Of a stretch of DNA of 29,368 bases, positions 8,307 through 15,794 are shown in pieces. The position numbers and the translations under genes are program-made. The stretch covers positions 1 to 29,368 of the forward strand of contig JANRKG010000485.1 of NCBI GenBank assembly GCA_033763635.1, given 5' to 3'. Source of the stretch: JANRKG01 sp033763635 (lineage in GTDB: Bacteria; Cyanobacteriota; Cyanobacteriia; GCF-001939115). The stretch's first letter is position 1, and every line of letters starts with the position of its first letter. The notes under the pieces were generated by a model. It saw only the letters and a list, made by a program, of their open reading frames with translations. It was not told the origin of the DNA and did not search any database.

Positions 8307-9212
8307 GTGACGGCAATGGTAGAACCTCCTATGACGATCGCAGAAAAAGGTTTCATTACAATTCTGACGGGGCTTTACTCGTTTCAAGACTGCGTTCACT
8401 TTATTGCCTCAGTTCGCAAGTTTCACACAGAACCCATCGTGGTGCTGATCGATCGGGTTCCCATTTTGCTCCATCCGTTATTAACCGTCTTTGGGAATGT
8501 CATCTTAAAACCCGCTCCCTCAAATCCCAATCCGGTTCTTGCCTCTCGATTAGCGAAGGTAGCACTTTACCAATCCGCACCGTTCGAGAAAACCATTTAC
8601 TTTGATTGTGATATCTGCCTTCTCGCGAATGTTGATGAAATCTTTGAATCCCTTAATGAAGTGGATTTGTTAATTACGCGAGATGTTCGGCCCAATATTC
8701 GAGATGCGGTGAATTTGCTCCGGCCTCAAGGCGATCGGCGGGTTGAAGAGGTGGATGTGTTGCCCACCCTCCAGGCGGTTGGTCTGCCTGTGAATGAAAA
8801 CACGGTTCAATACAATGGGGGCATGATGGCGTTCAAACGTAATGCCCTCGTTGAGGAATTATTCAACAAGTTCGGGAAGTACTTACAAATTGTGATGGAG
8901 AATCAAGAACGATTGCTCCTCAAGGATCAGGGTCCCTTTGCGGCAGCGATCGAGGCAACTCAACCCAAACTTCAGGTGTTACCTCCGACCTACAATTTTC
9001 TGAGCAAGTGGAAGGATGCTTATGGGGAGCTACAAGACCCGGTGAAGGTGCTGCATTGTACCTATCCCATGCGCCCCCAACATGCCAAGAATGTGACCCG
9101 ATCGCTCTATACAAGGGTGTTCGATCGAGTCGCTCGGTATCTTTTGCCAAATCAGGTGAATAATCCCTGGCGCACTCGCAAGGCTGAAAAACCTGTGTCC
9201 AGTGAGAATTAG
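8307..9212 (+). CDS. GT-A fold nucleotide-diphospho-sugar transferase, DXD type
   Basis: A 301-residue soluble protein resembling GT8-like transferases. It has a Rossmann-like start (FITILTGLYSFQDCVHFIASVRKF), then the metal-binding DXD motif in TIYFDCDICLL (D100, D102), a central YNGGMMAFKRN typical of the acceptor side of GT8 enzymes, and a C-terminal His (VLHCTYP) that could serve as a metal or phosphate ligand. I chose GTG 8307, since AGGG lies eight bases upstream; ATG 8316 would have a poor spacing. The stop is 13 bases before the GT10 gene, so the two are surely co-transcribed. The family assignment is by motif only; donor, acceptor and exact GT number are unknown. Confidence 0.68.
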   Translation: MTAMVEPPMTIAEKGFITILTGLYSFQDCVHFIASVRKFHTEPIVVLIDRVPILLHPLLTVFGNVILKPAPSNPNPVLASRLAKVALYQSAPFEKTIYFDCDICLLANVDEIFESLNEVDLLITRDVRPNIRDAVNLLRPQGDRRVEEVDVLPTLQAVGLPVNENTVQYNGGMMAFKRNALVEELFNKFGKYLQIVMENQERLLLKDQGPFAAAIEATQPKLQVLPPTYNFLSKWKDAYGELQDPVKVLHCTYPMRPQHAKNVTRSLYTRVFDRVARYLLPNQVNNPWRTRKAEKPVSSEN

Positions 9213-9225
9213 CAGGGAGGAGAGG

Positions 9226-10170
9226 ATGGCAAAAACGATCGTTGGCATGTTGACCAGCTATTCCGGCATTACCCAGAGGGATTGGCTCTGGCAACAAACC
9301 CCCCATGCTTTTGGGGTCTGGGGCAACATTCAAATGCAGGCGTTTCATCCAGAACCGGAGTATCTCCTGCTTTACCAGTACGATTTTCCCAAACCAACGG
9401 TTCAGAAATCCTGGTTTGGCAAGAAGCAGATTGAGCCGCCCAATGTGCAACACCTGATGCGGGGGGTTCCGAAGGAGCGAATTATTTTCCTGCTGCGGGA
9501 ACCACCGCTAGAGGAAGTCATTGACCAAAATCGGGCCAACTATGCGGAGGCCCTCAAGTATTGCGGGTACATTTCAGGCCCAGACCACGATGCCCCCACT
9601 CCGGCCTATATGCCCGCCATCTGGTATCACAGCAACCCATTTCGCGAACTGAACGATCTGGGCATTCCGGAGAAAAGCCGCACCTGTAGCTGGATCACCT
9701 CTGGCATCAGCCGCACTGCCAACCATCGCCGCCGCCTTGCCTTTCTGCGATCGCTTCAGGAAAGCAACATCGACATAGACTTCTATGGTCGGGGTCTGCC
9801 CGATTGGGTCAAGTCGGGTGGGGAATTGCAAAACAAGTGGTACGCAATGGCTCCCTATACCTACAATCTGGCGATCGAAAACTATGCAGAGAACGATCTC
9901 TATGTCAGTGAAAAGCTGTGGGATTCTTTACTGGCCTGGTGTCTGCCCATCTACTACGGAGGTTCAGCAGCAGATAAGCTTTTGCCCCCCGGCAGTTTTC
10001 TAAGATTGCCCAGTCTAGATGAGAAGGGCATCGCCTACATCCGGGATGTCACGTCAACTCCGGATGCTTGGCATGAGGCGAAGGAGGCGATCGCCGAGGC
10101 CAGACAAATCATTCTCCATAAGCTCAATCTCTTAAATTGGCTTTCGGAGTTTGTCGAGCGGGTTTACTAG
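9226..10170 (+). CDS. GT10 family (alpha-1,3-fucosyltransferase fold) glycosyltransferase
   Basis: A 314-residue protein. The hallmark of family GT10 lies at about residues 212-245: YNLAIENYAENDLYVSEK followed by LWDSLLAWCLPIYYGG, matching the conserved fucosyltransferase motif (F-x-x-x-x-E-N-S-x-x-x-D-Y-x-T-E-K, then P-x-x-x-G). Upstream, DFYGRGLP (185-192) is another shared element. GT10 enzymes move L-fucose (or a related sugar) from GDP-fucose with inversion. ATG 9226 has an excellent AGGGAGG five bases upstream; a longer frame from 9202 is less likely. It sits inside the glycan gene run, suggesting that the polysaccharide or a glycoprotein carries a fucose-like decoration. Whether the donor is really GDP-fucose cannot be told. 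Confidence 0.82.
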   Translation: MAKTIVGMLTSYSGITQRDWLWQQTPHAFGVWGNIQMQAFHPEPEYLLLYQYDFPKPTVQKSWFGKKQIEPPNVQHLMRGVPKERIIFLLREPPLEEVIDQNRANYAEALKYCGYISGPDHDAPTPAYMPAIWYHSNPFRELNDLGIPEKSRTCSWITSGISRTANHRRRLAFLRSLQESNIDIDFYGRGLPDWVKSGGELQNKWYAMAPYTYNLAIENYAENDLYVSEKLWDSLLAWCLPIYYGGSAADKLLPPGSFLRLPSLDEKGIAYIRDVTSTPDAWHEAKEAIAEARQIILHKLNLLNWLSEFVERVY

Positions 10171-10203
10171 GGTTTCTTTACACGGTAGAACGGTAGTAGA
10201 ACA

Positions 10204-11199
10204 ATGGACGGTATCTGTACCCTTGCCAATGATTATGTGTATGACCAGGTGGTTGCCCTGCTGAATAGCATTGAGGCCATCCTGGGTCCAGAGATGCCCA
10301 TCTGTATCTACCCCTATGACGATCGGATGGAGTTGTTGAAGGCGGAAGTAGCCCGTCGTCCGCAAGTGCAGATCTACGATCATCAGGATTCGATTCGCCA
10401 GTGGGATCAGTTTGCGCGGGATGTTTGGGATACCCATCCCACCGCCCGTCAACGCTGGAGCCAGGTGACGACCGATCCCTACCATCGCTTCGGCACCCAT
10501 CGCCGCTATGGGGCTTTCGATGGTCCCTTCGATCGCTTCCTGTATATGGATGCCGACACCCTGTTGATGGGTCCGGTACAACCCCTTTTCGATCGGTTAG
10601 AAAACTATGACTGGGTGGTGTACGACTTTCAACATACCGACCCAGGCCATGTGTACGATCTCGCTTCTCCCAAACTCCATCAGGTCTTTCCTCCCGAACG
10701 CATTCAAACCGAGATTTTTTGTTCTGGACTCTATGGCGCAAAGCGAGGCACCTTTCCCATCGAACAACGGGAAGCAATCCTGAAGTCTCTGTGGGAGGGG
10801 GAGGCAGAAATTCTTTACTGCATGGCTCCCGATCAGACCCTTTTGAACTACATGGTGATGCGGTTGGGGCTGTCGGTCTGCAACCTGGGTTTGGAGCTTT
10901 CAGCAGATGAGCGGACGGGGTGTTGTGTCACATCCTCCCATTTTCAGGCCGTTGATCACGTTCTCTACGATCGCAATCATCGATTGACTTACATTCATTA
11001 CATTGGCTTGTCGTCCAAATTATTCAAGCAAGTGTGTGCCGGGGAAAACTTTGACTTCCCCTATCGGGATGTGTTTCTGCACTATCGCTACCTTCATGAA
11101 CCCGACAAGCGGCCTCAATTTACTACCAAGCCCAAGCCCTACAATGCACCACCGAGCTTGTTCACCCGTGTCATGAAAAGAGTTGGTTTGACCCGTTGA
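10204..11199 (+). CDS. DXD-containing GT-A-like transferase (paralogue of next gene)
   Basis: A 331-residue soluble protein opening with GICTLANDYVYDQVVALLNSI, a typical GT8-like nucleotide-sugar binding start. The metal motif is FDRFLYMDADTLL (D116, D118). A later CSGLYGAKRG resembles the acceptor motif of GT8 enzymes, and HYIGLSSKLF with its His resembles the C-terminal ligand. It shares the layout and several motifs (PYDD, GPFD-F-Y-D-D, DQ-NYM) with the protein encoded just downstream. I recall related cyanobacterial proteins grouped as a Npun_R2821/Npun_R2823 family, but cannot verify this. It most likely adds a sugar to the glycan made by this locus. It overlaps the possible TTG start of the next gene by four bases. 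Confidence 0.65.
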   Translation: MDGICTLANDYVYDQVVALLNSIEAILGPEMPICIYPYDDRMELLKAEVARRPQVQIYDHQDSIRQWDQFARDVWDTHPTARQRWSQVTTDPYHRFGTHRRYGAFDGPFDRFLYMDADTLLMGPVQPLFDRLENYDWVVYDFQHTDPGHVYDLASPKLHQVFPPERIQTEIFCSGLYGAKRGTFPIEQREAILKSLWEGEAEILYCMAPDQTLLNYMVMRLGLSVCNLGLELSADERTGCCVTSSHFQAVDHVLYDRNHRLTYIHYIGLSSKLFKQVCAGENFDFPYRDVFLHYRYLHEPDKRPQFTTKPKPYNAPPSLFTRVMKRVGLTR

Positions 11200-11210
11200 A
11201 TGGGAGGGAT

Positions 11211-12128
11211 ATGAGTCGCGGATTTTATATTATTGCCAACGATCGGGCAACAGAACAGGCGATCGCTCTGATGAACAGCCTCCGATTCTATGACCCGGAT
11301 ACTCCGGTCATGCTCATCCCCTATGACGACAACTATCAGGGGGTTGCCGAGACGTTAGGAACCCGCTTCGGGGTGCAGGTTTACCAAGATCTGGAGTTTA
11401 TCGATCGCCTCTCGAAACGGTTGCAGCAGACCTTCGGAGAAACGTTTTTCGCACGGCCCAATCAGTTTCGAAAACAGGCTTGTTGGTTTGGCCCTTTTGA
11501 TGAGTTTGTCTACATTGATACAGATATTGTGGTGTTTGAGAAAATTGCAGATAGCATGAACTATCTGGCAGACCATGACTTTATCTGTGACGACTATCAA
11601 CACGTTCAGGGAATTTCTAACGTCTTTACATCTCAGGTGATTGAGTCCGGCGTTTTTCAAGCTGCGGAGTTGCAGGATATCTTTAATGGAGGCTTCTGGG
11701 GGGCCAAAAAAGGGCTAATCTCCGAAGAAGATTTGTACGCAACCTTCGCGGAATGTGCAGCCCATCCTGAGTATTTTGACTTTTCGCAAAAAACCTCTGA
11801 CCAGCCCATCATCAACTACATGATCCTGAAGCGCCTCCCCCGACGGCTAAACCGGGTTCGGGCAGGGGACAAGGGTCCGGGCAACTGGGCCGGAAGTCCC
11901 AACTTCAAGCGCCAGGGAGACATTCTGATCGATACCAACATCAATCAGCCCCTCCATTACCTTCATTGGGCTGGCATCCGCATCCAGCCCGGTTGCCCCT
12001 ATTGGGACATCTGGGAACATTATCGGTATCTGGGAGAAGAAAAACCTCCCGTTCAGGCGATCTCCCCCCCCCAATTAAATCTCTGGCAGCGGGCGATGCG
12101 AAAGGCAAAGAAGATACTTTCTAAGTAA
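11211..12128 (+). CDS. DXD-containing GT-A-like transferase (second paralogue)
   Basis: A 305-residue protein with the start MSRGFYIIANDRATEQAIALMNSL, the DXD motif FVYIDTDIVVFE (D103, D105), the acceptor-side FNGGFWGAKKG and a late HYLHWAGI-R. It is related to the previous protein in the order of these motifs. I chose ATG 11211, which follows GGGAGG with a short spacer; a TTG at 11196 overlapping the preceding stop would add five residues. It is the last gene of the plus-strand glycan run, and its stop is only 13 bases from the convergent protease gene. Function as a sugar transferase is inferred; substrate unknown. Confidence 0.65.
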   Translation: MSRGFYIIANDRATEQAIALMNSLRFYDPDTPVMLIPYDDNYQGVAETLGTRFGVQVYQDLEFIDRLSKRLQQTFGETFFARPNQFRKQACWFGPFDEFVYIDTDIVVFEKIADSMNYLADHDFICDDYQHVQGISNVFTSQVIESGVFQAAELQDIFNGGFWGAKKGLISEEDLYATFAECAAHPEYFDFSQKTSDQPIINYMILKRLPRRLNRVRAGDKGPGNWAGSPNFKRQGDILIDTNINQPLHYLHWAGIRIQPGCPYWDIWEHYRYLGEEKPPVQAISPPQLNLWQRAMRKAKKILSK

Positions 12129-12141
12129 GGTCTGCCTTCTT

Positions 12142-12978
12142 CTACCCAACCGACCGAATGCCCCATAGGGCACCTCCGGTCAGCAACAGCAACAAAATTC
12201 CTAACAACCCGGCGAGGGGTTTGCGATCTAAACCGATGACCCACAAGGGGGCATGATCGGAGTAGGCCAAAATCTGGGCTGTTTCCAGGCTGGCGATCCC
12301 CCAGATCCATCCAGCGTGCAGCCCCCATGCCAGCCCGATACTACTGCGATCGACCCAACAGGCAAACGTTAGCACCATTCCCATCAACCAAAGCCCCGGC
12401 AATTGGGGCGCAACGGCCCATCCTTGCCAGACCATATGTAACACGGCAAAAACCAGGCTGGCAATGCTGACAGTCAACCAAACAGGCCAAACCTGCTGTA
12501 ATTGAAACGGCAAAAATCCGCGAAACACCGCCTCTTCGACCCAACTAATTCCCAGGGCTAGCAAGAGGGTTGGCAGTAAAATCGACCTCAGTACAGCCCC
12601 CTGTCCGGGTTGCCAGGAAACCCATCCCCCAAGCACCTGAACACTGCAAAGCAGCATCACCCCCAAAAGCGCAATTCCGATCCCAATACCACAAGAGAGT
12701 AGGGTCGTTTGCCATCCATACAGCCCATAGAGAGAGAGAGAAACTCCAGTCGCGCTTGCAAATCCCCACAGGAGAACGGGAGCTAGCACGTACAGAGAAA
12801 TAATGAGTGGCAACTTCTGAGCATCGCTAAGGGGATCGAATGGTCGCCACTTGTTGATATAAAACATGTAAAAGCTAATAGGAATTGCAATCGGCAACCA
12901 GAGAACTCCCCAGGCCAGAAAAAAAAGAATGGCCCCAGGCAGTCCACCCGTTAGCCCAGAAAAATTGAAAGATGCCAT
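12142..12978 (-). CDS. CPBP family intramembrane metalloprotease (CAAX protease-like)
   Basis: A 278-residue membrane protein with about eight hydrophobic segments. The Abi/CPBP motifs are present: E148-E149-x-x-x-R153 (WVEEAVFRGF), then H181 in FAVLHMVWQ and a further H221 in GLHAGW, which together form the catalytic site of type II CAAX proteases and related bacterial enzymes. Bacterial members cleave membrane substrates or peptides; no substrate can be named here. The gene converges on the glycan run with a 13-base gap and no obvious terminator between them. Start at 12978 (ATG) gives a normal-length protein. It may be unrelated in function to its neighbours. Confidence 0.85.
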   Translation of the reverse strand: MASFNFSGLTGGLPGAILFFLAWGVLWLPIAIPISFYMFYINKWRPFDPLSDAQKLPLIISLYVLAPVLLWGFASATGVSLSLYGLYGWQTTLLSCGIGIGIALLGVMLLCSVQVLGGWVSWQPGQGAVLRSILLPTLLLALGISWVEEAVFRGFLPFQLQQVWPVWLTVSIASLVFAVLHMVWQGWAVAPQLPGLWLMGMVLTFACWVDRSSIGLAWGLHAGWIWGIASLETAQILAYSDHAPLWVIGLDRKPLAGLLGILLLLLTGGALWGIRSVG

Positions 12979-13106
12979 GAACGTCCTCAGAGGCTCAGAA
13001 ATTCATATTTTGAAGTTCCTGCTACACAAACAAAGGAATTAACAATCAAGGGATTCAATGAAGTATTTACTATTTGAAAAATAGTAAATACCCAAGATAA
13101 TGCCCT

Positions 13107-13523
13107 TTACATCTCATCAGAGTCATCAAAATCCAAATCTTGAGAACCATTCTTATTGCCGTCAATCTGGATCAGGTGAATATGCTTATAACCCAGCTTA
13201 ATTTCAAATTCATCTCCAGGCTTCAATCCCATTGCCTGAGTGTAGGTTGCACCAATCACAATCTGACCATTTTTATGCACACTAACTCGATAAGTCGGTT
13301 CGCGACCTCTACCATCTTTTGACCCTTCTGGACTTAACGCAATTCCCCTCGCCTCCAGAAGCGCACTATAAAAATCGGCAACATTTACACGCACTTGATT
13401 ATTTTTCGAGGTTGTGTAATACCCGCAGCGCTTTGCCTTTTCACGAACAGGGATATCCGATAATTCTTTTATTTTTTGAAGCAATGCCTTCCCAACTAGC
13501 GGAGCCGTTGCAGTGTCATTCAT
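13107..13523 (-). CDS. cyAbrB family transcriptional regulator
   Basis: A 138-residue protein with the two-part layout of cyanobacterial AbrB-like regulators: an N-terminal segment (LVGKALLQKIKELSDIPVREKAKRCGYYT) and an AbrB-like domain towards the C-terminus (TYRVSVHKNGQIVIGATYTQAMGLKPGDEFEIKLGYKHIHLI, about 77-118), ending with an acidic tail. Cyanobacteria commonly encode at least two cyAbrB proteins, which bind DNA with limited sequence specificity and tune nitrogen, carbon and hydrogenase genes. Which of these this copy is cannot be decided. It is flanked on both sides by AT-rich non-coding DNA, so it is probably transcribed alone; ATG 13523 is the only plausible start. Confidence 0.88.
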   Translation of the reverse strand: MNDTATAPLVGKALLQKIKELSDIPVREKAKRCGYYTTSKNNQVRVNVADFYSALLEARGIALSPEGSKDGRGREPTYRVSVHKNGQIVIGATYTQAMGLKPGDEFEIKLGYKHIHLIQIDGNKNGSQDLDFDDSDEM

Positions 13524-14373
13524 GGCTTTGCAAATATCCTTAAACTCGGGGATGCCAAATTAGCCTTATTAGTTACTGGCTCTTATAAAAATATATCCTT
13601 AAACCCCTCCTTCTTGGCAAGGATTTTTACCAAACCACTACTGCATTCATGAAAAACCTAACGAATCTGCCTACCATGAATCTCCCTTAATAAAGCGATG
13701 GAAATACAATATTTTTCTTGCAGAATGCATGACAGAAGAGCATCCTGGAGATAGATAAGACACTGGTGACAACCCTTTCGCTTCGCAGCATTACCCAACG
13801 GGTTCGTAGGTTTTATTTATTACTTCAGAGGGTTCCTTAAAAATCAAGTTTTCCAGAAGCTTGGTTCTTAAATTTGTAATTTTGTAGCATCTCATCAAGT
13901 GTTTAAAGGGAACTTATGGCCCAACTTTAAGCATGTCCTCTTGTAACGAAAATTGACTACTTTCTTTAAGGGACAACTTTAAGAAAATATTTGCAAGTTT
14001 TAAGTAATAATCACCACCGACTCATAAATCCTCAAAACTTTAGCCTTACAAAGAGTTGATCAGCCAAACACTACCTCTTACGAGCCAGAGAGAACTGAAA
14101 TCACGCCAATCAACAATTGATAAGGTGCTAAATCTCTAAATTTTTTGTTCAATTTAAATTTCATTTAAGAGATTGAGGTTTTTGAGTTTTTAGAGAACAA
14201 GAAACATGCCTTGTTCTTTCTAAAAGGAATTCACCCAAAATCTTTAGAGATTGAGACATAGAACTGGTATTTCTAATCAAAATTTGATTTCAGAAGAGTC
14301 GATAAGCATCTGGACCACAGCAATCATTACATTCAGCGCTAAACTGGAAATTAGTCTCACCGCCCCATACACC
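13524..14373. other. AT-rich intergenic region between cyAbrB and sdhB
   Basis: About 850 bases with no supported gene, visibly more AT-rich than its surroundings. It should contain the promoters of cyAbrB (leftwards) and sdhB (rightwards). Structures seen: AATCTCT at 14131-14137 pairs with AGAGATT at 14168-14174; a perfect eight-base hairpin AGAACAAG/CTTGTTCT spans 14194-14217; AGAGATTGAG occurs at 14168 and again at 14246. A stretch near 13780-13815 is GC-richer. I could not assign any of these to a known regulator or RNA family. Frame extension of sdhB back to 14251 looks like random sequence. Confidence 0.55.
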
Positions 14374-15480
14374 ATGCAAGTTTGCTTTAGGATTCATCGC
14401 CAAGCTTCGCAAACAATTCCCCCCATTGCCGCCCCACTTGCCACCTCAGACGTTTCTTCAACTGTTACCCCAAAGGCTGACCAAACCTCGACATGGGTTG
14501 AAACTTATCTACTGGATGTGGAGCCAGGGAACACAATCTTAGATTGCCTGAATCGCATCAAATGGGAGCAGGACGGTACACTGGCTTTTCGGAAGAATTG
14601 CCGAAACACCATTTGTGGCAGTTGCGCCATGCGAATCAATGGCCGATCGGCCCTTGCTTGTAAAGAAAATGTGGGGTCTGAACTGGCCCGCACCCAATCA
14701 GCGGGGAAAGAAATTCCAGAAATTACGATCGCCCCAATGGGGAATATGCCTGTGATTCGGGATCTGGTCGTGGACATGGCCAGTTTCTGGGATAACTTGA
14801 AAGCCGTTGATCCCTATGTCAGCACCCGCGCTCGCCAAGTCCCCGAACGGGAATTTTTGCAAACCCCTGAAGAACGTCATCAATTGAATCAAATGGGAAA
14901 TTGCATTCTCTGTGGAGCCTGTTACTCCGAATGCAATGCCCGTGAAGTCAATCCAGATTTTGTGGGTCCCCATGCCCTTGCTAAGGCGTACCGCATGGTC
15001 GCAGACTCACGGGATACCCAAACGGAAGACCGTCTGGAGCAGTACAACCAGGGCACTCAGGGGGTATGGGGATGTACTCGCTGCCTCTACTGCAATGCGG
15101 TCTGTCCAATGGAAGTCGCACCGATGGATCAGATTGGCAAGATCAAGGGGGAAATTCTGGAGCGCAAGGATGCCCAGGCCAGCCGTTCCATTCGCCACCG
15201 CAAAATTTTGATTGAGTTGGTGAAGCAAGGAGGATGGATCGATGAGCGGCTGTTTGGCATTCAGGTAGTAGGCAATTCCTTCCGAGATTTGGGAGGGCTA
15301 GTGAGTTTAGGGCCGCTGGGTCTACGAATGCTGATTCGCGGTAAAATGCCCTTTGGGTTTGATCCCTCTGAGGGAACTGCGATCGTGCGCGCGCTGATTG
15401 AATCCGTTGAAGGGTTAATCACCGAAGAAACGGTGCCCTATGACGCGGCCTACCAGTCTGAAGTATTTTTGAAAGGATAG
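14374..15480 (+). CDS. sdhB: Succinate dehydrogenase/fumarate reductase iron-sulfur subunit
   Basis: A 368-residue electron-transfer subunit of complex II. The [2Fe-2S] ligands form the classic set C76-x4-C81-x2-C84-x11-C96 (CRNTICGSCAMRINGRSALAC region). The C-terminal ferredoxin-like domain carries CILCGACYSEC (C177, C180, C183, C187) and CTRCLYCNAVCP for the [4Fe-4S] and [3Fe-4S] clusters. It passes electrons from succinate (SdhA) to quinone in the thylakoid membrane, where cyanobacterial SDH feeds the plastoquinone pool. It is about 120 residues longer than the E. coli protein, with both an N-terminal spacer and a C-terminal extension. The start ATG 14374 matches the beginning of family homology (QVCFRIHRQ); no clear ribosome site. 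No sdhA is adjacent, as is usual in cyanobacteria. A Hlip gene follows after five bases. Confidence 0.92.
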   Translation: MQVCFRIHRQASQTIPPIAAPLATSDVSSTVTPKADQTSTWVETYLLDVEPGNTILDCLNRIKWEQDGTLAFRKNCRNTICGSCAMRINGRSALACKENVGSELARTQSAGKEIPEITIAPMGNMPVIRDLVVDMASFWDNLKAVDPYVSTRARQVPEREFLQTPEERHQLNQMGNCILCGACYSECNAREVNPDFVGPHALAKAYRMVADSRDTQTEDRLEQYNQGTQGVWGCTRCLYCNAVCPMEVAPMDQIGKIKGEILERKDAQASRSIRHRKILIELVKQGGWIDERLFGIQVVGNSFRDLGGLVSLGPLGLRMLIRGKMPFGFDPSEGTAIVRALIESVEGLITEETVPYDAAYQSEVFLKG

Positions 15481-15485
15481 AAACA

Positions 15486-15662
15486 ATGGCTGAATCGACC
15501 CAAACAAAGCCAGACGAAGTGGTTCAGCCCGAACCTGCCTTTGGCTGGACGGCTTATGCAGAACAACTGAATGGGCGTTTTGCCATGATTGGGTTTGTGG
15601 CGTTGCTCTTGCTAGAGTTGTTCACTCGCCAGGATTTCTTCACTTGGTTGGGGCTTCGCTAG
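15486..15662 (+). CDS. High-light-inducible protein (Hlip, CAB-like single helix)
   Basis: A 58-residue protein with an acidic N-terminus and one membrane helix carrying the chlorophyll-binding signature: GWTAYAEQLNGRFAMIGFVA, with the E-x-x-N-x-R core of the light-harvesting superfamily, followed by LLLLELFTRQDFFTWLGLR. Such one-helix proteins bind chlorophyll and carotenoid, protect new chlorophyll-proteins and PSII assembly intermediates, and accumulate in high light or nutrient stress. AAAGGA at the very end of sdhB gives a ribosome site eight bases from ATG 15486, so translation is tied to the sdhB message. A large hairpin 42 bases downstream ends the unit. The identity is sure; which Hlip type is not. 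Confidence 0.93.
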   Translation: MAESTQTKPDEVVQPEPAFGWTAYAEQLNGRFAMIGFVALLLLELFTRQDFFTWLGLR

Positions 15663-15703
15663 TTAGAAGGCCGTGAATTGATTGGTATTCCAGCTTTAAT
15701 AAA

Positions 15704-15760
15704 AAGCACAGAAAAAACACATGGGGGCCACTGGGCCTCTGATGTGTTTTTTCTGTGCTT
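15704..15760. terminator. Long bidirectional hairpin terminator between hlip and ycf66
   Basis: Nineteen bases (AAGCACAGAAAAAACACAT, 15704-15722) are perfectly complementary to 15742-15760, with a 19-base loop that itself contains GGCC-ACTG-GGCC. On the minus strand the stem is followed by a T-run (complement of AAAAA at 15701), so it should end ycf66 transcription well; on the plus strand the six Ts lie inside the stem arm. It sits between the converging sdhB-hlip and ycf66 units. Confidence 0.85.
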
Positions 15761-15794
15761 AATTTTCTAGCGTCGTGAGTGAGGAACCCTGGCC

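Noticed and set aside
14251..14373. 41-residue N-terminal extension of SdhB
   Set aside because: The added sequence looks random and AT-rich; family homology begins at MQVCFRIHRQ (ATG 14374).
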